Assembly (NCBI GenBank): GCA_947496065.1 | Contig: CANMBF010000003.1 | Coordinates: 1 to 64,000, forward strand | Origin: Bacteroidota bacterium | GTDB lineage: Bacteria; Bacteroidota; Bacteroidia; NS11-12g; UBA955 | Direction of reading: 5' to 3' | Length of the DNA stretch: 64,000 nt | Shown: positions 15,448-23,522 of the stretch, piece by piece | Layout of the letters: each line of letters opens with the position of its first letter | Numbering within the stretch: the stretch's first letter is position 1 | Program-made: the position numbers and the translations under genes | The notes under the pieces: model-generated | Told to the model about the DNA's origin: nothing | Database searches by the model: none | The model's input: the letters and a program-made list of their open reading frames with translations, nothing else

Positions 15448-16806
15448 CTATTTCATAATCACAATTTTTTTATTAATCAAACTAATGCCATTTGATAGCG
15501 TAATTAAATACTCGCCTGCATATAATTTTTGGGTATCAAAATAGGCAATGGTACTGCCTTGGAAAAGCACAGTAGTATCCACAAGTTTGCCATTCATATC
15601 GTATAAATTTATTTTTAAATTGTCTTTGTTTAAATCGTTCACTTGTATGGCGATTAAATCACTATCGGGATTCGGGTAAATATCAATTTTAAAATCTGCA
15701 CCCAATGGTTTAATTCCAGATGAAGATGGTGAGTAAGTGGTAACTGGCTCAGCAATGCTAAACACTCTGATGGCATTTTTAATGCCATAAAAATAGGGAC
15801 CTACAGCATATGGATAAGCTGAATTCCAATTGGCATCAACCGTGGCAAAATAACAATAGATACCATCTGGATATTCAGGGGTTTTACAAATGCGTCCATT
15901 GTGTTCATCTAAATAATCGGGTGTTGCAGCTGAGGTGGTATCATAATAATAATCCTCTCTAAAATAGCCTAATGGGTAGGTGGCACTAACAGGCGGTCCA
16001 GCCGTTACACTGCTGCCATTGTAATAAGTATTTCTTACCGTTATATTTCTTAAGCGAAAGCTCGATTTCATTCTGGTGATACCGCCAGTGCGGTCGGTAT
16101 TTTTATAAGCATAGGCCCCATAAATCGGAAAGCCATCATACGCAAACCCTATGAGCGGAGAATGTTTGATACTGTCAATGGTATACAATCCATCGGCATC
16201 ATATAAATTACAGATGGTTGAAATCACTTTTTTATCAAGTTTAAATGCACTCGGATTTTGATGGAGATGGTAATTGCCTCTGGCTGGGTGCCCTTTTGCG
16301 CAATCAAACCCATCCTTTTCACCAACTACAGCATCGCGGTTCCAAATTCCATCGCCCATGCCCATCAATGGGCCGCCTTTAAGCGCTTGTGCTGCATTGC
16401 TCCAAGACACAGCATCTCTGTAATCAAATAATGCTACACCATTAATAAATAAACCAATGTTACCTAATGTAGTTGCACTTAGTGGACCAGTATTGGCCTT
16501 AGGCGTTAAACTTACTTTAAAGATAGCATTTTGTGGTTGTGCTGTATCTCTGTTGCCATCTAAAAAAGGACCGGTCAAATAAGCCGGTATACCTTGTGTT
16601 TTAATATAGGCCCAATCGCTTGAATATTGAACTTTCAAAACATTGGCAGATGCACTGTCTTTAAAAGGGGTAGGGTTGTTCTTGACATAATGGCGACCTT
16701 TAATGCCATTGGTGTTTTGAAGCCAGTTTAAAATGGCTGGATTCGTTTGTGCGTTCGCTGTAACAAGGAACATTGTTATCGCAATCGTAAGTTGTATTTT
16801 TTTCAT
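15448..16806 (-). CDS. YHYH-domain secreted protein with T9SS type A domain
   Basis: A 452-residue protein: signal peptide ending TANAQ, a YHYH domain (SVKFLN-type core here NAIFKVSLTPK, GLFINGVALFDYRDA, GFDCAKGHPARGNYHLHQNP, IGFAYDGFPIYGAYAYK) and a type A sorting domain (DIYPNPDSDLIAI, DMNGKLVD, AGEYLITLSNG, ending KIVIMK). The motif is NYHLH, a variant of the family's YHYH. Function of the family is unknown; the His-rich motif suggests metal binding. It is the last gene of the ECF/MbnP/MauG unit, 74 bp after the MauG-like gene, and its sorting domain places it at the cell surface. Confidence 0.85.
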   Translation of the reverse strand: MKKIQLTIAITMFLVTANAQTNPAILNWLQNTNGIKGRHYVKNNPTPFKDSASANVLKVQYSSDWAYIKTQGIPAYLTGPFLDGNRDTAQPQNAIFKVSLTPKANTGPLSATTLGNIGLFINGVALFDYRDAVSWSNAAQALKGGPLMGMGDGIWNRDAVVGEKDGFDCAKGHPARGNYHLHQNPSAFKLDKKVISTICNLYDADGLYTIDSIKHSPLIGFAYDGFPIYGAYAYKNTDRTGGITRMKSSFRLRNITVRNTYYNGSSVTAGPPVSATYPLGYFREDYYYDTTSAATPDYLDEHNGRICKTPEYPDGIYCYFATVDANWNSAYPYAVGPYFYGIKNAIRVFSIAEPVTTYSPSSSGIKPLGADFKIDIYPNPDSDLIAIQVNDLNKDNLKINLYDMNGKLVDTTVLFQGSTIAYFDTQKLYAGEYLITLSNGISLINKKIVIMK

Positions 16807-16880
16807 TATTTTATTAGTTGCAGTTGGTTTGAATATTTTAGACGATGAATTATTTAAAAACCCGCGTTTTTTTCTTTTTT

Positions 16881-17900
16881 TTATTTAGGATAACCGAAGG
16901 CTGGATTGAACAAAAAACGTTTATCTGTAAGGGTCATTAAAAAGGCAATCAAATCGACTTTTTCATTGGAGGAAAGTACAATAGGTTTTTCTAATTGCGG
17001 AGCCAGGGTGGCAGAGCGTTGAATGCCTTGGGTATAATGGTTGATTACCTCTGATAATTTTTTAAACCGACCATCATGCATGTAAGGATAAGAAAACTCA
17101 ACATTGCGCAGCGATGGGATTTTAAATTTGAATGCGTCATTCGCATTCTGCGTAATGCGCAAGCGCAAGCGACCAGAATCATTTAATGTTTTTGAAATGG
17201 GTAATCCAATATTGGCAAATTCGTAAGTGCTAAAAAGGGGTTCGTTATGACACTTGTTGCAGAAGGTTTTAAAAAGTTGATAGCCTCTTTTTTCTTGCGA
17301 AGTAAATTTGGATTGTTGCCTTTTAACGCTGTCGTATTTTGAATTTGAACTCACCAAGGTGAGCATGAATTGTGAGATGGCTTTTAAGGTTTGCTCGCCT
17401 GTGATACTGGAATCGTGATACGCTTTAAAAAACAAGGTTCTGTATTTTTGTTTGGTCCTTAATTTCTGAAGCACATTGCCGAGAGTTTCGCCCATTTCGC
17501 TTGCGTGACTGATAGGTGCAAGTGCTTGCACATCCAAATGGTTGATGGCACCATCCCACATAAAGTTAGATTGCCATGCAAGGTTCATCAAGGCAGGTGC
17601 GTTGCGGGTGCCAATGCTATCGTTAATGCCATGGCTCAAAGCATGGTCGACATGCGTAAAAGCGGTGTATTGCAAATGGCAATTGGCACAAGAAATGGTA
17701 TTGTCTTTTGAAAGGAGAGGGTCGTAAAACAATTGTCGGCCCAATGCAATACAAGAAGCGTTCAAAGGATTGTTCTTGAAATTATAAGCAGGTACTGGCC
17801 AATTTTTAGGCACCGTAAATTCTTCTGTTTTTATAAATGCCAAGACACTTATTAATAGACAGAACAGAAATACGAAGCTTAGTTTTTGTAGGCGTCCCAT
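16881..17900 (-). CDS. di-haem cytochrome c peroxidase/MauG-family protein (MbnH/CorB-like)
   Basis: A 339-residue periplasmic protein with an N-terminal hydrophobic signal/anchor (about 7-23), two c-type haem sites (CANCH 71-75 and CNKCH 214-218) and the family block YMHDGRFKKLSEVINHY. The first frame ATG at 17900 overlaps the upstream MbnP gene by 22 bp, so the two are coupled. In methanotrophs the MauG-like partner of MbnP/CorA oxidises a Trp of its partner to kynurenine to make a copper site; the adjacency here suggests the same. Plain peroxidase activity cannot be excluded. Confidence 0.88.
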   Translation of the reverse strand: MGRLQKLSFVFLFCLLISVLAFIKTEEFTVPKNWPVPAYNFKNNPLNASCIALGRQLFYDPLLSKDNTISCANCHLQYTAFTHVDHALSHGINDSIGTRNAPALMNLAWQSNFMWDGAINHLDVQALAPISHASEMGETLGNVLQKLRTKQKYRTLFFKAYHDSSITGEQTLKAISQFMLTLVSSNSKYDSVKRQQSKFTSQEKRGYQLFKTFCNKCHNEPLFSTYEFANIGLPISKTLNDSGRLRLRITQNANDAFKFKIPSLRNVEFSYPYMHDGRFKKLSEVINHYTQGIQRSATLAPQLEKPIVLSSNEKVDLIAFLMTLTDKRFLFNPAFGYPK

Positions 17901-18589
17901 ACTTTAAAAGCCTTTGCAGCAGCGATAGAAATTTGAACAGCATTTTTACTAGGCGACATGATATGTTGTTGCACATTGAAGGGTAATTGTAACAACCACT
18001 GTTCTAAATCAAATGCAATGTTTAGTTCAGAACCTAATTTTCGATTGGTTTTTAAACGGATGTTTTGAATCGCCAAATTGGGATACAAATAACCGCCCAA
18101 ATGGTATTGGAATTGATGACCGAATTGAGGACTCACATTGCTTTTTCCTTCGAGTTTTAAATTGATGTAGCCGCTTTGCCACGACCAATACATGCCCTTG
18201 CTAGGATCGAGTGCACCACCCAAGGCACCAGCGGTGTTGGTGGCACTGTCAATGCCAAGATTAAAACTGATTTCGTCATAGTGAATACCTTTTATCAATT
18301 TAAGTTCAATATATAAACTCGAAGGATCGCTTAGATCAATCAAATGGTAACCATTAATTTCACTATATACTTCTAAATTGTTTTGAAATAATTTGATGTC
18401 AGATATATAATAGCGCAAGGAATGAATCACCATACTATCCTTTTGATTGAATACAAAACCCGAATCGAGTTGAAGCATTTGATAGTCTCCTACAGGGTGA
18501 ACGAAATGAATTTTTAAACCGCCTTTATTTTGAGCGTCGAGAGTTAAGACAGAAAACAACAAACAAAGTGAGAGGCTAAACCTTGCCAT
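17879..18589 (-). CDS. MbnP-family protein (putative copper-binding)
   Basis: A 236-residue secreted/periplasmic protein: signal peptide (LSLCLLFSVLTLDAQ), then MbnP family blocks HSLRYYISDIKLF, the central DPSKGMYWSWQSGYINLKLEG with two Trp residues, and HQFQYHLGGY. MbnP proteins bind copper, in some cases through a kynurenine made from a conserved Trp. Its start overlaps the upstream stop as TAATG, and its end overlaps the MauG-like gene, so the three genes are tightly coupled. The copper role is family knowledge; no measurement supports it here. Confidence 0.82.
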   Translation of the reverse strand: MARFSLSLCLLFSVLTLDAQNKGGLKIHFVHPVGDYQMLQLDSGFVFNQKDSMVIHSLRYYISDIKLFQNNLEVYSEINGYHLIDLSDPSSLYIELKLIKGIHYDEISFNLGIDSATNTAGALGGALDPSKGMYWSWQSGYINLKLEGKSNVSPQFGHQFQYHLGGYLYPNLAIQNIRLKTNRKLGSELNIAFDLEQWLLQLPFNVQQHIMSPSKNAVQISIAAAKAFKVWDAYKN

Positions 18590-19092
18590 TATTGGGGTCC
18601 GTTTGGCTTTGGCATGGGTTTAAAATAATCGCGAATTTCGATCATCAGCGATTCGAATTTTTTAAGTTGTGCAGGGGTGCATATTTTTTTCAATTCGGCT
18701 GCTTGCTCAATTCGCAACAATTCCATCTGATGCTCATTCTGAGAAACACGCAAGGCAACAGTCTTCAATAAGCTATCGTTGGTGTTGCTGTTAAACATCA
18801 TCTCATTCATCGAGTCGCGCTGACTGCGAATAAGTTCATGCACTGCTCTTTCTTTTTTGAAATAGGTGTTGCGCAAATCGTTAAATTGCATGACTTGGGT
18901 TTCACTCAGTTTTAATTCTTTTTCAATAATGCCCGATACTTCCCTAAAGTTTTCTCTTTCGCGATGGGGTGGCGGACCAGGTGGGCCATGTTTAATATTT
19001 TTAAATACCAATACGCCTATAACGACAACGTTCAATAGCGCTAAAATAATGACCAATCGAATCAATAATTTTTTTTGTGCAAATAAGTCCAT
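18589..19092 (-). CDS. Spy/CpxP/CnrX-like periplasmic metal-sensor protein
   Basis: A 167-residue protein with one N-terminal membrane anchor (about 9-30), a Pro/His-rich linker (HGPPGPPPHRER) and a four-helix LTxxQ-like periplasmic part (LKLSETQVMQFNDLRN, CTPAQLKKFESLMIEIRDYF). This is the layout of the heavy-metal-resistance family that includes CnrX and ZraP. It sits between a small membrane protein and MbnP in an ECF-sigma unit, as CnrX does in CnrYXH systems. It may sense a metal and release the sigma factor (inference). Confidence 0.8.
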   Translation of the reverse strand: MDLFAQKKLLIRLVIILALLNVVVIGVLVFKNIKHGPPGPPPHRERENFREVSGIIEKELKLSETQVMQFNDLRNTYFKKERAVHELIRSQRDSMNEMMFNSNTNDSLLKTVALRVSQNEHQMELLRIEQAAELKKICTPAQLKKFESLMIEIRDYFKPMPKPNGPQ

Positions 19093-19095
19093 TGT

Positions 19096-19404
19096 TTAAT
19101 TTATACTAGTGGTAGTTTGAATGAGTAATTCGTTTGAAATGGTCGTTAATTCAGTACTTCTACTGCTATCGTTGGTGTTGCGATTGGTAAAAGTTTTGAC
19201 ACAGAATGCAATGTTAATTACAATGAATAAAAGTGCAATTAAGCCTATTTTAGTTGAAGTTATTCCAGCAATGTTCCTTTGAGGTGTTTCAGAAATTCTT
19301 TGCATGAGTTGATCATTCCATGTTGAACTCGGATTTTTGCCAATGCTCTGTTCAAATTGGCTTAAGAATTGGTCTGCTTTTAAATTAAAATCAGCGTCTT
19401 TCAT
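19096..19404 (-). CDS. small single-pass membrane protein, candidate anti-sigma factor
   Basis: A 102-residue protein with an acidic/amphipathic cytoplasmic N-terminus (MKDADFNLKADQFLSQFEQSIG), one membrane segment (about 50-70, TKIGLIALLFIVINIAFCV) and a short Thr/Ser-rich outer tail. It lies directly after the ECF sigma gene and 3 bp before the CnrX-like gene. Topology and position fit a CnrY-like anti-sigma, but no zinc-binding HxxxCxxC motif is present and no family is recognised, so this is contextual. Confidence 0.6.
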   Translation of the reverse strand: MKDADFNLKADQFLSQFEQSIGKNPSSTWNDQLMQRISETPQRNIAGITSTKIGLIALLFIVINIAFCVKTFTNRNTNDSSRSTELTTISNELLIQTTTSIN

Positions 19405-19449
19405 TTTTGTAATGTATTATTTAGAAGATAATTAATTGTTATTCTGGCG

Positions 19450-20028
19450 CTATTCATTGTTTTTTTTCAAAATTCTTTTTATCACCTCGCCTGTCTGTTT
19501 CTTACCACGGTAAATAAGTGACTCCACAGCAACCGTCGTTGTATTCATTATTTCGGCAATTTCACTATTCGTATAGCTTTCAATCTTGCTTAAAGTAAAG
19601 GCAATTCTTTGATTGTCTGGCAGGGTATTTAAAGCCTCTAACACCAATTGAAGCGTTTCGTTTTCTTCCATCGCCTTGTCAGGCCTTGTGCCGCCGCCAA
19701 GCCAATTGGCAATATCTTCTAAATGCAATAATTTACCAACGGAACTTATTCTTTTTTGACGGTTGCGTTTTTTTATTTCGTCAAGGCATTTCGTAACGGC
19801 TATGCGATAAATCCAAGTAGATAATTTTGATTGCCCTTTAAAAGCCTTGATGGATTGATAAACTTCAATAAACACCTCTTGTGAAACATCCTCAGCATCG
19901 GCTTGATCGAGCAAAAACCGAAAGCATGTTTGGACAACTTGTGTCCTGTGCGTTGCCACGAGTTGTTCGAATGCAATCTTATTACCTTGTTTTAGTAATG
20001 CTAATAAGTTCGACTCGTTAGTAGACAT
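19450..20028 (-). CDS. ECF-type RNA polymerase sigma factor
   Basis: A 192-residue sigma-70-family protein. Region 2: DAEDVSQEVFIEVYQSIKAF and STWIYRIAVTKCLDEIKKR; region 4: LPDNQRIAFTLSKIESYTNSEIAEIMNTTTVAVESLIYRGKKQ. First gene of a six-gene minus-strand unit that ends at the terminator near 15391. It probably directs transcription of this unit in response to the membrane sensor pair encoded next. No autoregulatory promoter motif was pinned down. Confidence 0.92.
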   Translation of the reverse strand: MSTNESNLLALLKQGNKIAFEQLVATHRTQVVQTCFRFLLDQADAEDVSQEVFIEVYQSIKAFKGQSKLSTWIYRIAVTKCLDEIKKRNRQKRISSVGKLLHLEDIANWLGGGTRPDKAMEENETLQLVLEALNTLPDNQRIAFTLSKIESYTNSEIAEIMNTTTVAVESLIYRGKKQTGEVIKRILKKNNE

Positions 20029-20217
20029 TTAATTGGAATTGAAATTTAATTCTAAAGTTAAATTAAGATCACAAACATACAAAAACTTATAGTATATGTG
20101 CCTCGCAATTGATTTCAAATAGGAAATAGTATGATACAGGTCATTATTTATTTTGACTGTTGTCATAACGGACACTTTAATAGATACAATAAATTTGTTG
20201 CGTTATACATTAATAAA

Positions 20218-21027
20218 ATGAATGCAACTATTCAATCTTTATTCGACCTCACTGGTAAAACTGCCATCGTCACTGGTGGTGCCATGGGTATTGGCAGCGG
20301 CATAGCCATCCGTTTGGCCGAAGCTGGTGCTAATATTCTCATTGTTGATATTGTTGAAAAGGGAGAAGCCCTAGAGACGATGAACGAAATCTTCAAGACG
20401 GGCGGAAGGGTGGAATATTTGCAGTTAGATATTGCCGAAACTGCCAGCATTGATGCCATCATAGAAAAAGCAATAATGGTTTTTGGTGACATCCATATTC
20501 TCGTTAATAATGCGGGTATTTTTAAATATTTACCGGTCACCCATTTGACAGAAGAATTTTGGGATCGCACCATGAATATTAATTTAAAGGCAGCGGCTTT
20601 TCTTTCGAAAGCGGTGGTCAATTTTATGATTGCCAAACAACATGGCGGTAGAATTATTAATGTCTCATCAATTGATAGTTTAAAACCAAGTGGCAACTTG
20701 GCTACTTACGATGCATCGAAAGGTGGTGTAAGAATGCTTACCAGGTCTTTTGCAAAGGAAGTGGGAAAATATGGCATTACGGTGAATGACATTGCGCCTG
20801 GAGGTGTCAATACACCAGGTGCTTCAAAAATCATGGGAGATCAAGTAAGCATTGAACAATTGGAGGCGATGAAGGCGGGTATGGAACAATTTGTAAAAAC
20901 CTTGCCTTTACAAAGAATGGGTGAACCTGATGACATCGCTAATGCAACCTTGTTTTTAGCAAGCAAAGCTTCAGCTTATATCACTGGCACTACACTTGTC
21001 GTAGATGGCGGTCTATTATTAATATAG
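20218..21027 (+). CDS. short-chain dehydrogenase/reductase (SDR)
   Basis: A 269-residue SDR starting MNATIQSLFD at 20218; the frame is open upstream to an ATG at 20131, but the extension has no protein-like character. Cofactor motif TGGAMGIGSG (residues 19-28), NNAG, catalytic Ser in INVSSID and YDASK (Tyr164, Lys168), and the C-terminal YITGTTLVVDGG. It uses NAD(P)H on an unknown alcohol/ketone; glucose dehydrogenase- or ketoacyl reductase-like. Transcribed alone and closed by a strong terminator. Confidence 0.9.
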   Translation: MNATIQSLFDLTGKTAIVTGGAMGIGSGIAIRLAEAGANILIVDIVEKGEALETMNEIFKTGGRVEYLQLDIAETASIDAIIEKAIMVFGDIHILVNNAGIFKYLPVTHLTEEFWDRTMNINLKAAAFLSKAVVNFMIAKQHGGRIINVSSIDSLKPSGNLATYDASKGGVRMLTRSFAKEVGKYGITVNDIAPGGVNTPGASKIMGDQVSIEQLEAMKAGMEQFVKTLPLQRMGEPDDIANATLFLASKASAYITGTTLVVDGGLLLI

Positions 21028-21047
21028 CGGCTGTTTTAATTTATACT

Positions 21048-21083
21048 AAAAAGCACCCAACCAAAGGAAGGGTGCTTTTTTTT
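21048..21083. terminator. bidirectional intrinsic terminator
   Basis: AAAGCACCC (from about 21050) pairs with GGGTGCTTT (21070-21078), flanked by A-rich sequence left and a T-run right. It lies between the convergent SDR and DUF6069-like genes and should serve both. Confidence 0.85.
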
Positions 21084-21103
21084 GGATTTTATTTGAATCG
21101 TTA

Positions 21104-21514
21104 TTAAACGTTTTTAGTAATTGCTTTTTTTAAGAAATAAAGCAAATAAAATACGACTGTTAAATGCATCACATTTAAACCTAATGCAAAACCAATGGTT
21201 ATGCTTGGAATGGTAAATGGTGGGTACAAGGAGAATATAACGATTGCCGCCGAAAGGATGCTAAAGTTTCTGTAGCCTTTACTCGAAAATTTTTCGAAAA
21301 GAAAAAATACCAACGAAGCAATTAAGGTGGGTACAATACTCGCAATAAGAACGAGCACTGCGGTTAATGGACTTTTGCCATCCATTAAAATAGTGTCGGT
21401 AAAAATGCCTGCCGACTTAAAAATGAAGAAAATAATAACATTGGTGATAGCCGCAGCTGCAGCAGTTAATAGGCCTGCCTTTAAGGTTTGGCCAATTGAT
21501 AATTTGTTGTTCAT
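21104..21514 (-). CDS. four-helix membrane protein, DUF6069-like
   Basis: A 136-residue integral membrane protein with four hydrophobic segments (about 12-34, 48-72, 84-104 and 108-130). The pattern (N-terminal AGLLTAAAAAITNVIIFFIF, central SIVPTLIASLVFFLFEKF, C-terminal LNVMHLTVVFYLLYF) recalls DUF6069; the call is tentative. It follows a MarR gene on the same strand and has a match to the MarR operator core upstream (21556-21567), so it is probably repressed by that regulator. Confidence 0.7.
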   Translation of the reverse strand: MNNKLSIGQTLKAGLLTAAAAAITNVIIFFIFKSAGIFTDTILMDGKSPLTAVLVLIASIVPTLIASLVFFLFEKFSSKGYRNFSILSAAIVIFSLYPPFTIPSITIGFALGLNVMHLTVVFYLLYFLKKAITKNV

Positions 21515-21555
21515 GTTGTATTGGGGTTAAATTATATTATTTGTAGGTAACTTGT

Positions 21556-21567
21556 TTGTAGGTACAA
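21556..21567. promoter_or_regulatory. candidate second MarR operator TTGTA-GG-TACAA
   Basis: A 12-bp palindrome that repeats the core TTGTAGRTACAA of the perfect operator at 22055-22084. It lies between the MarR stop (21586) and the DUF6069-like start (21514). A further half-site TTGTAGGTAA begins at 21541. Confidence 0.5.
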
Positions 21568-21585
21568 TGTTTTGGTTAAAAAAAA

Positions 21586-22038
21586 TCAACTTCTCATTTG
21601 ATCGAGCCAATCATTCATGGTTTTGGCTTGTGTTTCTGAAAGAGTGGTAAATATTTGTTTGAAACTATCTGACTTTAAATTGATCGATTCTATTAACGTT
21701 AGTCCTTTTTCGGTAATTTTAATATTTACCAACCGGCGATCGGCTTGGTCTTCTTTTCGGCTTACTAATTTTTTTTCAAGTAATTTGTCAACGATTCGTG
21801 TTGCATTCGATGACTTGTCAATCATGCGTTTTGTTATTTCGTTGTTGCAATAACATTCTGGATAACGTCCTTTTAAAATGCGAAGCACATTGTATTGGTG
21901 TGGACTAATATTAAATGGTTTTAATTTTTCAGATAGCAAAGTATTCAAATAACTACTCGTGAAATTAATATTCAAGATCAGCTTCTGAAATTCATCCTTA
22001 AAAGGTTTGGTTTGCTTTATCTCCTCTTCTAAACCCAT
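21586..22038 (-). CDS. MarR-family transcriptional regulator
   Basis: A 150-residue MarR protein: N-terminal dimerisation helix, winged HTH (SPHQYNVLRILKG, NNEITKRMIDKSSNATRIVDKLLEKKLVSRKEDQADRRLVNIKITEKG). The DxRxxxxxxT wing signature (DRRLVNIKIT) is present. A perfect 14-bp-arm palindrome overlaps its promoter, so autorepression is likely. It probably also controls the membrane protein gene downstream. The ligand is unknown. Confidence 0.92.
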   Translation of the reverse strand: MGLEEEIKQTKPFKDEFQKLILNINFTSSYLNTLLSEKLKPFNISPHQYNVLRILKGRYPECYCNNEITKRMIDKSSNATRIVDKLLEKKLVSRKEDQADRRLVNIKITEKGLTLIESINLKSDSFKQIFTTLSETQAKTMNDWLDQMRS

Positions 22039-22045
22039 TGTTAAA

Positions 22046-22084
22046 CAAAGGTAGCTAAATTAGTTGTAGATACAACTAATTTAG
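22046..22084 (-). promoter_or_regulatory. MarR promoter overlapped by a perfect operator palindrome
   Basis: Arms 22055-22068 and 22071-22084 are perfect 14-bp inverted copies with a 2-bp centre. On the minus strand the operator holds a -33 TTG (22073-22075), 19 bp from TACCTTTG (22046-22053), which lies seven bases before the MarR ATG. Operator and promoter therefore coincide. The core matches the site at 21556-21567. Confidence 0.8.
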
Positions 22085-22123
22085 AAAAAATGTAGTTAAT
22101 TAATTGAAAAACAGTGGTTTATT

Positions 22124-23263
22124 TTAGTATTGCGCTTTTAGTTTCACAATTCTATCATAAGATTCTTCAATGCGTTGTGGCGAAATACGGCCTACTAAAA
22201 CTAATTTTTTAATGATCTGATGAATCTGTGTTGCAGTGGCAGGTGCTTCATCAGTATGCACATTGTTGCCAAAGATTAAAATATCAACGCCTGCATTAAT
22301 GGCCATCTCAATGGCGTTCTCAAAACCATATTCTTTACTAATGGCATTCATCTGCATATCGTCCGAAAATACAACTCCCTTGTACCCTAAATCAGAACGC
22401 AGCATTTGTCCAATTACTTTTTGTGAAAGTGTAGCTGGCAAAAAAGCGGTGTCCCAATTGCGATTGATGATATGTGCCGTCATGATGGCATCGCAATAGC
22501 CTTTTTTTAAGATCGTATGGTAAGGAAGTAACTCCTCTTTTTGCCATGTATTACTTACATCAACAATGCCTAAATGCGAATCGGAGGTTGAACTGCCATG
22601 CCCAGGAAAATGTTTAAGTATGGTTTGTACCCCATTGTTGTGATGGGCTTTGATACAAGCGATGGCGTGTTTTGAAACTGCCGAAGGACTGACCGAAAAA
22701 CTTCTATCGAATTTAAAAATTACCTTGTTTTCAATGTTGATGGCCAAATCAACCACTGGTGCAAAATTAAAATTAATACCCAAGTCTTTTAATTCTGCCG
22801 CTAATCTGTTGTAATAAAAATATGTAGAATCAAGGTTGTTTAGTCGACCCATATATGCAGCCGAAGGCATGCGAACAAAGCCATATTTTTCTTTTAAACG
22901 GTGTACTTTTCCACCTTCTTCATCTATGCTAATGATTAAGGGCATGCTGGCATGGCTTTTCAAATCGCTGATCAATTTTTTTAATTGAACGTAGGATTCA
23001 GTTTTCGCGATGTTTTTCTCGAATAAAATAAGACCACCTAAATAACCATTTGCAATTTCATACTTTAACTGAATTTGATTGCTATCTAATGTTTTGCAAT
23101 CATTAATACCCATTAATATCATCTGGCCGATTTTTAAATCCAAACTATCAAGAGTGCCGCCATTAACAATAGACTTCGGTGGATCTAATGGCCTATTCGA
23201 TAATAGTAATAATGCGACAAGGGGTAGACTAAAATGTAGAAAATATTTTTTTAAAATGGTCAT
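22124..23263 (-). CDS. nagZ: glycoside hydrolase family 3 beta-N-acetylhexosaminidase
   Basis: A 379-residue GH3 enzyme with an N-terminal hydrophobic signal (YFLHFSLPLVALLLLSNRP). Motifs of the NagZ type: ISIDEEGGKVHRL, NFAPVVDLA, the catalytic KHFPGHGSSTSDSHLG loop (His general acid/base dyad) and nucleophile Asp in VVFSDDMQMNAI. It removes N-acetylglucosamine from peptidoglycan fragments or other glycans, here probably in the periplasm. The start codon immediately follows the stop of an acetyltransferase remnant (TAAATG). Confidence 0.88.
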   Translation of the reverse strand: MTILKKYFLHFSLPLVALLLLSNRPLDPPKSIVNGGTLDSLDLKIGQMILMGINDCKTLDSNQIQLKYEIANGYLGGLILFEKNIAKTESYVQLKKLISDLKSHASMPLIISIDEEGGKVHRLKEKYGFVRMPSAAYMGRLNNLDSTYFYYNRLAAELKDLGINFNFAPVVDLAINIENKVIFKFDRSFSVSPSAVSKHAIACIKAHHNNGVQTILKHFPGHGSSTSDSHLGIVDVSNTWQKEELLPYHTILKKGYCDAIMTAHIINRNWDTAFLPATLSQKVIGQMLRSDLGYKGVVFSDDMQMNAISKEYGFENAIEMAINAGVDILIFGNNVHTDEAPATATQIHQIIKKLVLVGRISPQRIEESYDRIVKLKAQY

Positions 23264-23482
23264 TTATGATAATGGATTCCGTTCTATTTTAATGTCAGAT
23301 ATTTTATCTGTTTCAAAACGAAAGTTTTCGCAAATAACAAAGTTATTTTTGATATAAAAGGGCAGGGGTGTTAAATAGTTTTCACCATTCTTTAAATAAT
23401 GATGTTCCTTGTCAATGACCCATCCATTCAGTTTTATGTTGTTTAATTTTAAAACGCTTAATAATTGGCTTCCAATGCCTTT
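23264..23482 (-). pseudogene. 5'-truncated GNAT acetyltransferase remnant
   Basis: The minus strand reads 72 residues without interruption: KGIGSQLLSVLK, LNGWVIDKE, NGENYLTPLPFYIKNNF, ETDKISDIKIE. This matches the C-terminal half of a GNAT N-acetyltransferase (acetyl-CoA loop remnant KGIGSQLL, then the SPL-FY-KNGF end). A stop codon immediately precedes it and there is no start; the missing 5' half would fall where the OsmC gene now ends. The 3' end is intact and abuts the nagZ start. A deletion that removed the N-terminal half is the simplest reading. Confidence 0.7.
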
Positions 23483-23522
23483 TTAAAATTTATTTTAGTG
23501 TTCTGTAATTGTAATTTCCAGC

